Below, one piece after another: positions 1 to 10,679 of a stretch of DNA of 64,000 bases. Every line of letters starts with the position of its first letter. Position 1 is the stretch's first letter. Source of the DNA: Persicaria tinctoria (lineage: Eukaryota; Streptophyta; Magnoliopsida; Caryophyllales; Polygonaceae); contig JBANSL010000003.1 of the NCBI GenBank assembly GCA_037127255.1, positions 49,060,814-49,124,813 of the forward strand. Reading direction: 5' to 3'. A model generated the notes under the pieces. It did not search any database. It worked only from the letters and a program-made list of their open reading frames with translations, and had not been told where the DNA came from. Made by a program: the position numbers and the translations under genes.

Positions 1-1010
1 CTAGGTGATCTATGATATGTTGGATTGCTCGCCATTGCTTATCATTGCTTGGATTCTGCGCTTCTCCAGGTAAGTTCTTTGAACTTACTGATGATGGGCG
101 CTCTATGCACTGGGTGTTATATAGTAGGCTAGTGTCCATGCACCATACGACTTAGAATCATGCTTAGGAGCTAAAATGAAAATCATATGATTGTTATATG
201 TCCTTGCAAGAGAACGGCCGTTATCTGTGATAGTCCTAGAGTCTTTTCTAGGGTCATAGGGTAGCTCAGCCTCATCGGGTACCCTGAGTCAACCGAGTCT
301 ATATGAGCATGATATGATAGCCCAGCACCATCGGGCAAGCGATGAGATGATATGATATGATGATGCCGTGGTTTGTGCACCACCACGAGGAAATTGATAT
401 GCTATAGCACCGAACTGGCCAGTCTCCTCCCTATTGAAAGGGGGTGGAGGTACGAGAGGGACATGCCACTTGGCATTCTGTGTGGATCCATTTATCGCTT
501 TCTGCATTATATTAAACTGTCAGTATATATATGTGATTTAATTTACGCATGACATTACGCATTTCATCTTAAGAATAGGATGCTTATTATATGCCTCTCA
601 GAGTGTGTTTACATACGCGCATGAGTGACCTGATGATTGACCCAGATCCCCCTCATTTTTTTAGATTCAGGTAATCGCTAGCCGTTATCGTTGCTTATGT
701 GGATGCTTGGCGGGTTCAGACTTTTGGCGTTAGATTGAGAGGTTGAGAGACCACCACACTTCCTCTCTTTTATACTCCCTTTCGGATTGTATTTGAACTC
801 AACTTTATTTTTGCTTTTGCTCGATTTCACGATTAGACTAAGACAGGTATTTGATCCCCAATGGATCCGCGATCTTTAAGGGTTCGAAATCCCTTCTTTT
901 AGTACAAATATTTTGTTTTAAAACTCAACCCGTACCTGGATTGCAAGATCCAAACAAGGGGTTTTATCCCTTGAAACGTAACCCAGAAATCATAATTCTG
1001 GGCCGTTACA
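1..1010 (+). repeat. Element I 5' LTR, 3' third only
   Basis: Identical in length and almost identical in sequence to 8616-9625. It ends ...GGCCGTTACA at 1010, directly before the primer-binding site. It contains a consensus 5' splice-donor string (CAG/GTAAGT, 67-75) and a pyrimidine-tract/AG acceptor-like site near 655-664. Confidence 0.92.
67..75 (+). promoter_or_regulatory. Consensus 5' splice-donor-like site in LTR (I, 5' copy)
   Basis: CAGGTAAGT matches the consensus plant donor exactly. It is repeated at 8682-8690 in the other LTR. The related element II keeps the same string on its sense strand (12563-12571 and 20718-20726), and element III keeps CAGGTGAGT at 61529-61537. A T-rich tract ending in AG lies about 590 nt downstream (about 655-664). 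Splicing itself is inferred. Confidence 0.4.
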
Positions 1011-1014
1011 AAGA

Positions 1015-1026
1015 TGGTATCAGAGC
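1015..1026 (+). other. Primer-binding site, initiator-Met tRNA (element I)
   Basis: TGGTATCAGAGC starts 4 nt after the LTR end and is complementary to the 3' end of plant initiator tRNA-Met, the usual primer for many plant LTR retrotransposons. It fixes the element as plus-strand. Confidence 0.9.
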
Positions 1027-1376
1027 TCAGGTTGTGCAATTCGGGTACACAAGGGTCGAGTGTATGTTTTTAAAATCGCCCACGAGTTTCAAGGACTTTT
1101 TGAAAAGGATTTAAAGGGGCAAAATGAATTTAAGATGCCTAACTAAAATTGGACTAAGTAAAGAACTCGACTTGTAATAAATGAGGAAAATCGACCAAAC
1201 GGGGACACGAGTGGGTAGTAAAGGCGCTAGACCACCCCTATTGGGTGTAGTTTGGAACGGTAGACAAAATACTAGCTTGCTCTTTACAGAGGGTCCGAAA
1301 GACTCCAAGGAATTTGCACCAAGGTGGTTGGAGTGGCGAGTTAGGTAGGACCGCGAGGTTTTTGCCCCTTCGGTCA

Positions 1377-1396
1377 GTCGCTCCTCGAAGAGCGAC
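1377..1396 (+). other. Stem-loop with CTCGAA loop, copy 1 (element I)
   Basis: Arms GTCGCTC (1377-1383) and GAGCGAC (1390-1396) pair perfectly around loop CTCGAA. The loop core TCGA is self-complementary. Counterparts lie at the equivalent place in II (19401-19416) and III (56411-56426) with different stem bases but the same loop on the sense strand. Confidence 0.6.
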
Positions 1397-1437
1397 ATTA
1401 GATAGCTTGCTGTGCTTTATATATTGAGACTGAGTAC

Positions 1438-1457
1438 GATCTCCCTCGAAGGAGGTC
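1438..1457 (+). other. Stem-loop with CTCGAA loop, copy 2 (element I)
   Basis: Arms GATCTCC (1438-1444) and GGAGGTC (1451-1457) pair over seven positions (one G.U as RNA) around a second CTCGAA loop, 41 nt after the first hairpin. Element II has a perfect counterpart at 19320-19339. Confidence 0.6.
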
Positions 1458-2159
1458 ATTATAATTATCATTGACTAATTCTATGCTGAGTGCTTGACAT
1501 GCTAAAGTCTGATTGGTATGCCTAACAATTAAATGTGTATCGACTGATCTGTACAAACGGGATAGTGGGAGTACCCTTAATTCTATCTGGTCAACCTAGC
1601 TTGTGTGAAACAACCCCTTCCACTATGTTTCTTAACCCTTTGATGGTTCTATCGAGTCTTTCTCCCGGATGTCAGTATCTTTCATGGGAATCGGGTTGGT
1701 AAACACGTTGCGTCAGAAACTCATGTATGTATATGAAGGTTGTCTAAGTGAGTATTGGAAGGTAGTTCTTGATGTCATTTTGAGTCAAGTAAGGTGTTTC
1801 CGGGGTTGTCTTCCTTGATTCTTATGATGATCAACCGAGGTTTTCTTGCCACAAAGAGTGGTACGTACCAAGGTCCCACGAGAAATAGAGGTGATGAGTC
1901 AGTTGGGGAAGGTCAATGGTTGCCCTTAGGGGTCTCTGTCCGGTTGTAATGGTGACTCTCTCTGAACTGCATAACATGATTTTGTAACCTTCTGCATGTA
2001 CCTTGCAAATGCTCATTTGTAAAATGTTGCTCATGTTATTACATCTGTGATTAGTTACATTGATAAAGTATTGTGTTATGCCTCACTCTCTATCGTGATT
2101 ACGTTGTCATAACATGCTTACTTGACTCATTGTATTAATTGTACTAATGATTGATTGTA

Positions 2160-4360
2160 AGCGTATAAACCACATGATATGAACCTACATGATAATTGTT
2201 TTCTCCTGGGTTAGGTCCATGATAGTGTGATAAACTCTTCTTCGTATGAATGCCTGTAAATGATCTCTTTTGACGCCTTGATGCTTAATACTCGTTTTAT
2301 GACAAGAATCTACAACATGCCCATCTATTCTGTATTCGTCAGATGGTTGTCTTGCACTTGATATTGTTGTGTGATTAGTGCGTTGGATGGGGAATATATG
2401 GTATAATTGAGTCTTGATGAATGCGTGATTTAATGTTTATGACTTCATGATGGCCATTATGTGAGTTCAAGTTACACATGTTACGTCTATATCATCCCAG
2501 CATGCCTTACTCAGTATGTTGCATCGTTATACTAGTGCATGAATGTAAATGTCATGTGTTAGGAAGCCGCATGATTAATGTTCCCTCTGTAAATAGGTTT
2601 ATGATAGTGTGATCGTTCAGTTCTGGTATCATGATAGAGTGAGTTCCTTATTTGATGGATATGTGTTACAACTTGATGTCAACATGCCTTATGATACGTA
2701 ATTCCCAGTAAATGTTAAGATGATGATCCTTAATGTAAATCTGTGGTTGTATGACATTCTGTACCCATGCTTGCCCCATTGATTAGGTCTCATGTTGCAC
2801 CTTGCTTCCTGTCCTGATTATATGTTGCCTTCGCATGTCTAATTGACCTGTTGTATTGGTCGTACTAACGACTGATTTGAAGCATGAATTGCATGATAAG
2901 TGTCTGTATATAGTTATTGTCTTCCCCTAGATTAGGCCCATGATAGTGTGCTACACTTCCCTTGTATGAATGTCGTAAGATGATTTTCCCTGCATGATTA
3001 GTCGATGTTACCCGTGGTTTGTTGACTAAATTAGTAGTTCAATTGTGATAATGCTATTTGACGTGATGTCTTGGTAAATGCATACCTTATTCAAATGGTT
3101 GTTAAGTTGGAATACATACCTTGTATGCTAGTCATATTGCCTATTGCGTAGGCTTGCATTATGCATTGCTATATTCCTTCCATGCTTCTATATCGACGAG
3201 CTATGTTAATATGATTTCTTGCACATCGATGTGTTGGTCATTCAAGCGCAAGTATGTATCGAATGTCGTGTTAAGCCTTTAGTATCATGTAGGGTCCCTG
3301 GTTGTGACCTGTGTGAATTTATACCTTGCTTGCATTATTGCTGATTCCCTCTCGAGCCAGGTCCCTCATAGTGTGATCATTTCCTCTTTCTATAACCTTG
3401 AAATATCTTACTCATGCAAATTAGATTGATGTTGAATTCGATGATCAATTGCTTTATGTGATGGTTTATCCTGGCATGCTTACATGTTAGCACTCGGTAG
3501 TGTTTCCCTATTACCTTATGAATTTCTGTAGTGTTGGCATAGATGTATGATTTGACACCTCGCATGATTACACACCACGTTATATCATTTCGCATATGCA
3601 TGCCGCATGAATGTTAAAATGAATTTAGTTGAGTTACCTTGATTGTGGTCATGGTTCGATATGTGCTAGTAGTATCCTGTAGGGCTTATGGTTTCCAATA
3701 TGACTCGCTAAATGATTGCATCTTTTACCTATTCTATGATATGATAACTATTGTACCCTTATATGTGTCCTATGATGATTCGTTCCTAGCATGATTATAA
3801 TCTATTGCCCATGATGTCCTTCTTGTTACTTTTGATGATGCCTCATGTTTAGTGAACATCCTGTTGAACCCCTTTTAATGACTCTTGACTATGCTTGTAT
3901 CACATTATGTGTCGCTAGTATCATGTAGGACATGTGCTTTCTAAATGTATATCGTCGTATGATTACGTACCATGCTTGACCTATTATATGACCAGCGTGT
4001 TCGGATGAGATAGTTACTAGGTTGCTTCTATGTGTTCTCGTATGACGCTTAATCTGGTTGTTATATTACACCTCGCCAGGCCATATTTGACCTCACCTAT
4101 TGATGCGTACACCATGCTTGTGCATTCGTTCATATACACCATACTCGTCATCGTCGTTAAATCCCACATGACCTCGAATCCTGCATGATCATTCTCGATT
4201 CCGCATAACTTGCTTAAGTTGCTAGGCATATCTGCTTTCATGGAATAATAGACTACTATCTTGTCTCGCATGCATCAGTATAGGAATCGATCGTGTCGTT
4301 GGGAATGAATACGAATGTTGCTCCCCTGAGATAGGTACATGTTAGCGTGGATTAGTGTGA
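2160..4360 (+). repeat. Degenerate tandem array inside element I
   Basis: The phrase TAGGTCCATGATAGTGTG recurs in mutated forms ending near 2229, 2610, 2950, 3375 and 4350, and a second phrase, AGTATCATGTAGG, recurs near 3280, 3671 and 3919. Spacing of adjacent anchors is about 340-425 bp, with a larger gap at the end. Element II has the matching phrase once (near 18595-18616, opposite strand), so the array seems to have expanded in the lineage of I. Boundaries are approximate. Confidence 0.5.
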
Positions 4361-6005
4361 TTGATATGCTCCATGATGAATTCGTGTTTGGTTGTCGCGA
4401 TTATAACTTAATGGACTTCCATAAGGGCATCGTTGTTATTCTCAGGTCGAAGTTTCGTCTCTAGTTGTCATCTTTAGGGTTGGTCTGTGTTTGTTCCGAA
4501 AGGAACATTGGGTTGTCTGCTCTTGTCCCTCCCCTATCTTCGCTAACTTGAACTCCTATGCGACACGTTGGACGAGCGACCGCATGAAAGAGGAAATGGG
4601 AAGTCGGATAGCGATAGAGCAACGCCGCGAAGGCATGGGCCCATAACCCACGGGCCTCAGGATCAACGATTTCAGCAGGACAAGCACGTTTTGAGGATGA
4701 CGATTACTGAGTACGATATGAACTACGAGCAAGAGTGTCCTTCGTTTAAATTGCCAATCCTTCTAAATTAGTTGATGGCGATATTGCACTGACCTGACGA
4801 TGAAGTTTACATGTTGATGTGCTTACTTGGTAATGAATGTTGCCTGAGGGTCTAGTGATTATGATTATATGATTCAATGCCTTGCAGTTCTTACATAATA
4901 TGATGTCTTGATGTGTTGCTACTCTATATTGCTAAGCATGATCTGAACTCTTGTGCCTATAAAAGTATGAACTGCGAATGCTGAGGAACCTGAATTGTTA
5001 TATGATAAGGTTATGATGAAACTTGCTAGCTTGAATTGACTATGTTCATATATGATGTTTTGCAATAATTTTGAGCATAATAGCAAATTGAGACTTGTTG
5101 ACGCACTGATGATAATTTGGGAATTTTCTTGCTTATATGACTTGTAAATATGTACTGGCATGATATTAGATAGCGACCATGAGGAACTTGGTATGGAACA
5201 ATACTACATGTTGATATGCAATATTGAAATCTAGTGAAAGTGACAAATGCTATCATGATATATTGATGATTTGCTAACCTGTTATGTTGTTGTAGAAGCA
5301 TGTTAGGATGTGTTGCGACATGATATATGAGATAATGATGTGTTATTATATGAAAGCATGATGATGTATTATATAGTTAAACATGATTATTGATACGTCA
5401 AATGATGAACATGACTCAATGGTGCCTGGTTACTAAATGATCGTCATTCGATATTGTGATGAGTTGAGATGATGTCTTTTAGGGCATGCTGACATCTTGG
5501 TGAATTATATACTACTTGAACTTCCTTTTCTGAATCTTAATAGGCATGGCCTTGATGTGTTGATATGTTGACATGATAAATATGCTATGACTGGTTCTAC
5601 TTGTAGTGCGATGTTATGCGATTTTGAGAATTGATGTGTACTGACATACTAACCCTATGACACCTAGCCCATTGATCTCTTGACATGTGTGCTTGCACGA
5701 TAACTTATGAGAATTCGATCATGGACTTGTGATTCCTTCAGTATGATGTAGATATGCCTTATGGCTCGTGGTATGATGTTGAGATTTTGTTATTGCTTTT
5801 GAACTGTTCTGAATGGATGGTATGATTTACGTTATGGGTAAAAATGTTATGTGGTTGAGATTATCATGATTGATGTTGAGATTTGCCACATGAGAGGTGG
5901 CTGATGATATTATGAGTTGATGAGTTGGTTTACTTTTGTTCATGCTGAGTTGAGAATGATGATTGATTTGATTCGGAAACTAGGAAGAGAATATGAGATT
6001 AGTGT

Positions 6006-6029
6006 TTAGAGGTGGATGATTCCACCTCT
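6006..6029 (+). other. Internal purine-tract copy within an inverted repeat (element I)
   Basis: TTAGAGGTGGATGA (6006-6019) duplicates the true purine tract 452 nt upstream of it. AGAGGTGG (6008-6015) and CCACCTCT (6022-6029) form an 8-bp inverted repeat around ATGATT. Element III retains a degraded equivalent at 59033-59046. Confidence 0.5.
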
Positions 6030-6434
6030 CGTGATGTGAAATTGCTTGACTAACGTCGAATTTGAAGATTTTGAACGGATTTGAAAAATACTAACTTGGA
6101 TTTTAAAAGAATAAATCCTATCAAGAATTTTAACGATTTCGAGGTCAATCTTTCCATTTGCAAAACTCTTTTGAATCATTCGGGACTGGATTTACATTAT
6201 GACGCCTCACGAAGTGGATACTAATATTTGAGTTATGATATGGCCAAAGAGTCGGAGTAAGGATGTGATAGGGGCCCATATTACATTCTAACTACGGTCT
6301 ATTGGGGATATTATGATCACGGCAACGGTACTGTGAGGATCTCATAGGGGCACTTATGAGGTGTTCACGGGATAAATGACATGATCCTTGGACTCACCGA
6401 TTTCAAACTTCCTCCCCTGTTTTAAAATGATTTT

Positions 6435-6452
6435 AGTCTCGGGGACGAGACT
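6435..6452 (+). other. Conserved stem-loop before the purine tract (element I)
   Basis: AGTCTCG (6435-6441) and CGAGACT (6446-6452) pair perfectly around loop GGGA. The same stem occurs at 14756-14773 (element II, opposite strand) and 59523-59540 (element III, loop CGGA), each time a few bases upstream of the purine tract. Confidence 0.6.
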
Positions 6453-6457
6453 TGTTT

Positions 6458-6471
6458 TTAGAGGTGGATGA
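6458..6471 (+). other. Polypurine-tract-like site (element I)
   Basis: TTAGAGGTGGATGA directly abuts the 3' LTR start TGTAA at 6472. The identical 14-mer abuts the 3' LTRs of II (14737-14750, reverse) and III (59546-59559), so it is the expected plus-strand primer site. Confidence 0.7.
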
Positions 6472-9400
6472 TGTAAAGGCTCGGATTTTCAAATCCTAAT
6501 TTTTCGGAAAAAGAGAATTAAAAATGAGATTTAATCGGTTTTAAAACTCGTTTAGGGGATTTCGACCGGAATATAAAATTTGACGAATAATTTCCATCAT
6601 TTTTTCTCGAAAATTCAAAATAATTATCGGATGGCGATATCCTTGTCGATTTTAAAAATCTAATTGATCGAGAGAACAATAGTCGGGAAAACTAACATTT
6701 GAAAACTAATTCGGGATTCAAAATTCACGTATTCGGGATTTATTTTCGAGTATTGGTTACCCAATTCAACACTCAATCGTCACCTACTCCCTCACCTCAC
6801 CATACCCTTTCAAATCCATCCTCTCCCTCCATCCCTATTTCTGATGATCTCGCCATCACCATCTCCTACTCTTTCTTTTTCAATCTAGCCCCATCCCAAC
6901 CATTTCATTTTTAAACCTTATTCCCCCACTTCATTTTCGGTACCACCATCATCACTGTGTTCTTCACCGGCACCACCACCATCCCCTGTTCACGTCGCCA
7001 GACGCCACCACGCACCACCTTTCTCCAGAGCACCAAGTACAACATCCCTTCGACACTCCTCTGAGCCACCAGCAGCAGCGAAGCCGCCACCGGGAGCAGC
7101 CGAAGCGCCATCGACACTCACCTCCCCTATTCGAGGGTGTATAACATTCCGGTAAGCCGTTCTCCTTCGTTTCTGATCCAAACCACTCTAGAGCCCTACC
7201 ATCACACTTACCCATGTCCGACGTAGGTCCGAAGAGCCATCGAGAGCCTCTGACGATTCCCAGAACTCCAATCGAGTGCTCCGAAGTCGCGAACCCCCTC
7301 GGTGAGCTTCCGCTTTTCCCTCCTCTGTTTTAATTCGATTCTGTTTGGGGTCGGGTTGTGGGCGAGCGTGAGTGTGGGTGAGCTGAGTGCGGGACGTTGG
7401 GTGAGCTCGGAATCCCCGGCGAGCTCGAATTGGCTCAGCGAGTGTCGACGAGCGAGAGAGCGAGGCGAGGCCGAGCGATCGCAACGCAGAACAGCGGGCG
7501 AGAGAGCAAGCAACAACGAGCGCGGACGCGGGCGAGCAGATGTGAGCGAGCGAGCGAACCACCGGGAGCTGAGAGACGCGCCGGCGGGAGCAGGTGACCA
7601 GCGAGCGCGGGCGGGAGGCCAGAGCTTCCATTTGATTTCGGAGGAGGAAGGAAGGTTGATGTGGCCTTTGTGGGCCCCCTTGCCATTTCATTTATACTAT
7701 TCTTTGTTTTAAGTTAAACCGGTTGGGAATATATAAGTACGGGTTCAGACCCGTTGGGATTAAGTATAATGGGTTCGGTTCGGTTCGGTTCAGTTCGGGT
7801 TACCCGTTTATTTATTTAACTAATTAAAGGAATTAAAAGTATTATATATATACAATATTATTTGCGGTCTTAAGAGATAAAATATTATTTCGGGAGATTT
7901 ATAAAGGATTGGTTTTATCGAATACAAATGGGTTAGAATTATTTCATAAAGGATTTAGAAATACTTTATAAGGGTGTTTTATTTAATGGTGTTTTGAAAT
8001 ATTTCATAAAATCATTGGGATTTAGAAATAAATTATTAAGACTCGTCGATTTAAAAAGAGAATTTGGAAAAGAATTTCAAGGTCGGAAAATGATTTAATA
8101 AATAATAGAAAAAGGGAATTTTGCTAACACTTTCAAGGGTCGGGATTCTAACGCGGATTTGACACAGATTTGAATCTAAACTTGGGAATAAGACTTATTC
8201 GATGATTAACTAGCATGACAATATGAGTGTTTGACTAACGACATGATATGTGTGACTAATAGCATGACTTGCGGTGATTTACTATTTGAGATTAAATGTT
8301 AGATATTATGATGTTGATTATATATATATATATATCTGTATGCCAAGTGTGAGTATGAAACGGTAATATGTGGAATTGGCTAAGTATGATATGGATGTTG
8401 TCATGAGCTGATGAGGATGATGTTATGATAGAACAGAGAAAGATGTTAATTTATGAGATATGATGAGACAAGATGAGAATTGAAGATGAGATGATAATGT
8501 TAATAATGACAAGATGGTTGAGTTATCATATGTGTGTGTATCTTATATGTTTCATATGTGACTTGTGTGCTTTGTGTAAATTAAACTTAGACTTATTATG
8601 TTATTCATGGGATTTCTAGGTGATCTATGATATGTTGGATTGCTCGCCATTGCTTATCATTGCTTGGATTCTGCGCTTCTCCAGGTAAGTTCTTTGAACT
8701 TACTGATGATGGGCGCTCTATGCACTGGGTGTTATATAGTAGGCTAGTGTCCATGCACCATACGACTTAGAATCATGCTTAGGAGCTAAAATGAAAATCA
8801 TATGATTGTTATATGTCCTTGCAAGAGAACGGCCGTTATCTGTGATAGTCCTAGAGTCTTTTCTAGGGTCATAGGGTAGCTCAGCCTCATCGGGTACCCT
8901 GAGTCAACCGAGTCTATATGAGCATGATATGATAGCCCAGCACCATCGGGCAAGCGATGAGATGATATGATATGATGATGCCGTGGTTTGTGCACCACCA
9001 CGAGGAAATTGATATGCTATAGCACCGAACTGGCCAGTCTCCTCCCTATTGAAAGGGGGTGGAGGTACGAGAGGGACATGCCACTTGGCATTCTGTGCGG
9101 ATCCATTTATCGGTTTCTGCATTATATTAAACTGTCAGTATATATATGTGATTTAATTTACGCATGACATTACGCATTTCATCTTAAGAATAGGATGCTT
9201 ATTATATGCCTCTCGGAGTGTGTTTACATACGCGCATGAGTGACCTGATGATTGACCCAGATCCCCCTCATTTTTTTAGATTCAGGTAATCGCTAGCCGT
9301 TATCGTTGCTTATGTGGATGCTTGGCGGGTTCAGACTTTTGGCGTTAGATTGAGAGGTTGAGAGACCACCACACTTCCTCTCTTTTATACTCCCTTTCGG

Positions 9401-9625
9401 ATTGTATTTGAACTCAACTTTATTTTTGCTTTCGCTCGATTTCACGATTAGACTAAAACAGGTATTTGATCCCCAATGGATCCGCGATCTTTAAGGGTTC
9501 GAAATCCCTTCTTTTAGTACAAATATTTTGTTTTAAAACTCAACCCGTACCTGGATTGCAAGATCCGAACAAGGGGTTTTATCCCTTGAAACGTAACCCG
9601 GAAATCATAATTTTGGGCCGTTACA
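6472..9625 (+). repeat. Element I 3' LTR (3154 bp)
   Basis: Runs from TGTAAAGGCTCGG to ...CCGTTACA. The sense strand carries a C-rich tract (about 6770-6910) followed by a GC-rich, CpG-rich leader-like stretch (about 7000-7670) and then AT-rich sequence. Overlapping frames in the GC-rich stretch are compositional; their N-terminal reading frames are not kept between related elements. A repeat of the splice-donor string lies at 8682-8690. Confidence 0.9.
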
Positions 9626-10050
9626 CCTCGAGCCCACCCCCGGTGCGCAACCCCCGAGCCATGGATTGGCTTGGTTCGAGCCCAGGCGCGCCCCTTCATC
9701 GCAGCAGCGTCGAGCCACCAGTAGTTCGGTTTTCGGCCTCCCACGCCACCCACGTGCCACCTCTGGCCACCAGCCCCGACCAGTTCGAACCCCCTCCCTC
9801 AGGCGCACCCCCCCGAGCCCGGAACCGCCTTGGTTCGTGCCCAGCCGAGCCCACACCGAGCCATCTTCCCCAACAACGCTAATCGGTTCTTTTGGCTCGG
9901 AATACCTTCGAAATCCCGATTTTTCTCCTTGTTTCCACTCGAATTTGGTATGATTTCTAACTCTAAACTTGTTTATTATAGTTATTTGGATTATTTGAAT
10001 GATTTAGGTTGAGATTGAAAACCTAGGGTTTGATTTAGGAGCGGAATTTG
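9626..10050. other. C-rich spacer, no gene recognised
   Basis: Immediately after the 3' LTR of element I, 9626-9900 is C-rich and CpG-bearing, then the sequence turns AT-rich. Frames here (for example 9666-9953) are low-complexity P/S/R-rich translations with no recognisable domain. It could be target-site DNA or the leader of another degraded element. Confidence 0.4.
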
Positions 10051-10530
10051 GGTCTTTTTGATAAAAGTCAAATTGATTGAAATTGATGATATGGTTGTGT
10101 TGTTGGGTTGATTTTGAGCTAATTTCATGTTCATATCATTGTCAAATTGTTTATGGATCATGAGCTAATTGAATTTTAGAATTTTAGGTTGCGATATGTT
10201 TTAGAATTTGGGGCTTTTTTCCAAAAGCCAAATTGATTAAAATTGATTATATGGTTGTGTTTTTGGGTTGATTTTGAGCTAATTTCATGTTCATATCATT
10301 GTCAAATTGTTTATAGATCATTAGCTAATTGGATTTTAGAATTTTATAATGCGATATGGTTTGGAATTTGGGGCTTTTTTTCCAAAAGCCAAATTGATTG
10401 AAATTGATGATATGGTTGTGTTGGTGGGTTGATTTTGAGCTAATTTCATGTTCATAGCATTGTCAAATTGGTTGTGAATTATGAGCTAATTGAATTTTAG
10501 GATTTTATTGCAATATGTTTTAGGTCGATT
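10050..10530. repeat. ~160-bp tandem repeat, about three copies
   Basis: The segment containing GGGTTGATTTTGAGCTAATT recurs with the phrase ATTTTGAGCT at 10111, 10271 and 10432, giving periods of 160 and 161 bp. Each unit also contains the AAAAGCCAAATTGATT and TCATGTTCATA phrases. Copies 1-3 differ by scattered substitutions. Confidence 0.85.
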
Positions 10531-10564
10531 AGTTTCTTCTATTTTAGCATAAAAATCATAATTT

Positions 10565-10636
10565 AGCCTATTAGCTCAATTGGTAGAGCAATGTGCTTTT
10601 GCACAAAAGATGTGGGTTCAAATCCCACATAGGTTA
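10565..10636 (+). pseudogene. tRNA-Lys(UUU)-like pseudogene or tRNA-derived fragment
   Basis: The 72-nt segment has a 7-bp acceptor stem (AGCCTAT/ATAGGTT, one G.U), a good D arm with an A-box-like TTAGCTCAATTGG, a perfect T stem (GTGGG/CCCAC) and a B box GGTTCAAATCC. In standard register the anticodon loop would read CTTTTGC (anticodon UUU, Lys), but the stem does not pair. The bases instead form TGTGC-TTTT-GCACA with a four-base loop. It is probably not a working tRNA. It may be an old nuclear or organelle-derived copy or the head of a SINE; no SINE tail was recognised. Confidence 0.55.
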
Positions 10637-10679
10637 CATAATAGACAAGAGCGCAACAATCGCAAATTGTTAATCATGC

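Larger units (their letters stand above)
1011..6471 (+). mobile_element. Element I internal region, non-coding
   Basis: Between the primer site and the purine tract there is 5.4 kb without any frame of recognisable coding character. It holds two hairpins near 1377-1457, a degenerate tandem array (about 2160-4360) and an internal copy of the purine-tract motif at 6006-6019. The first few hundred bases and the last ~500 bases align with elements II and III; the middle is mostly specific to I. Confidence 0.75.
1..9625 (+). mobile_element. Element I: LARD-like non-autonomous LTR retrotransposon (5' LTR truncated by window edge)
   Basis: Positions 1-1010 recur without indels at 8616-9625, which defines the ends of two LTRs. 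The complete 3' LTR spans 6472-9625. LTR termini are TGTAA...TTACA. An initiator-Met primer site follows the 5' LTR and a purine-rich tract precedes the 3' LTR. The 5461-bp internal region (1011-6471) has no frame with gag, protease, reverse transcriptase or integrase motifs; every frame there is short. This matches the large retrotransposon derivative (LARD) type. By eye the two LTR copies differ at about 8 of 1010 positions, so the insertion is fairly recent. The upstream target duplication lies outside the window. Confidence 0.88.

Noticed and set aside
7188..7712. Overlapping long frames on both strands in the GC-rich part of the element I LTR
   Set aside because: GC-rich, CpG-rich sequence lowers stop frequency on both strands; amino-acid content is R/S/A/E-biased and no domain is seen.
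10565..10636. A functional tRNA-Lys gene
   Set aside because: The anticodon stem does not form in the standard register and position 37 is not a purine-A as expected, so it is called a pseudogene.
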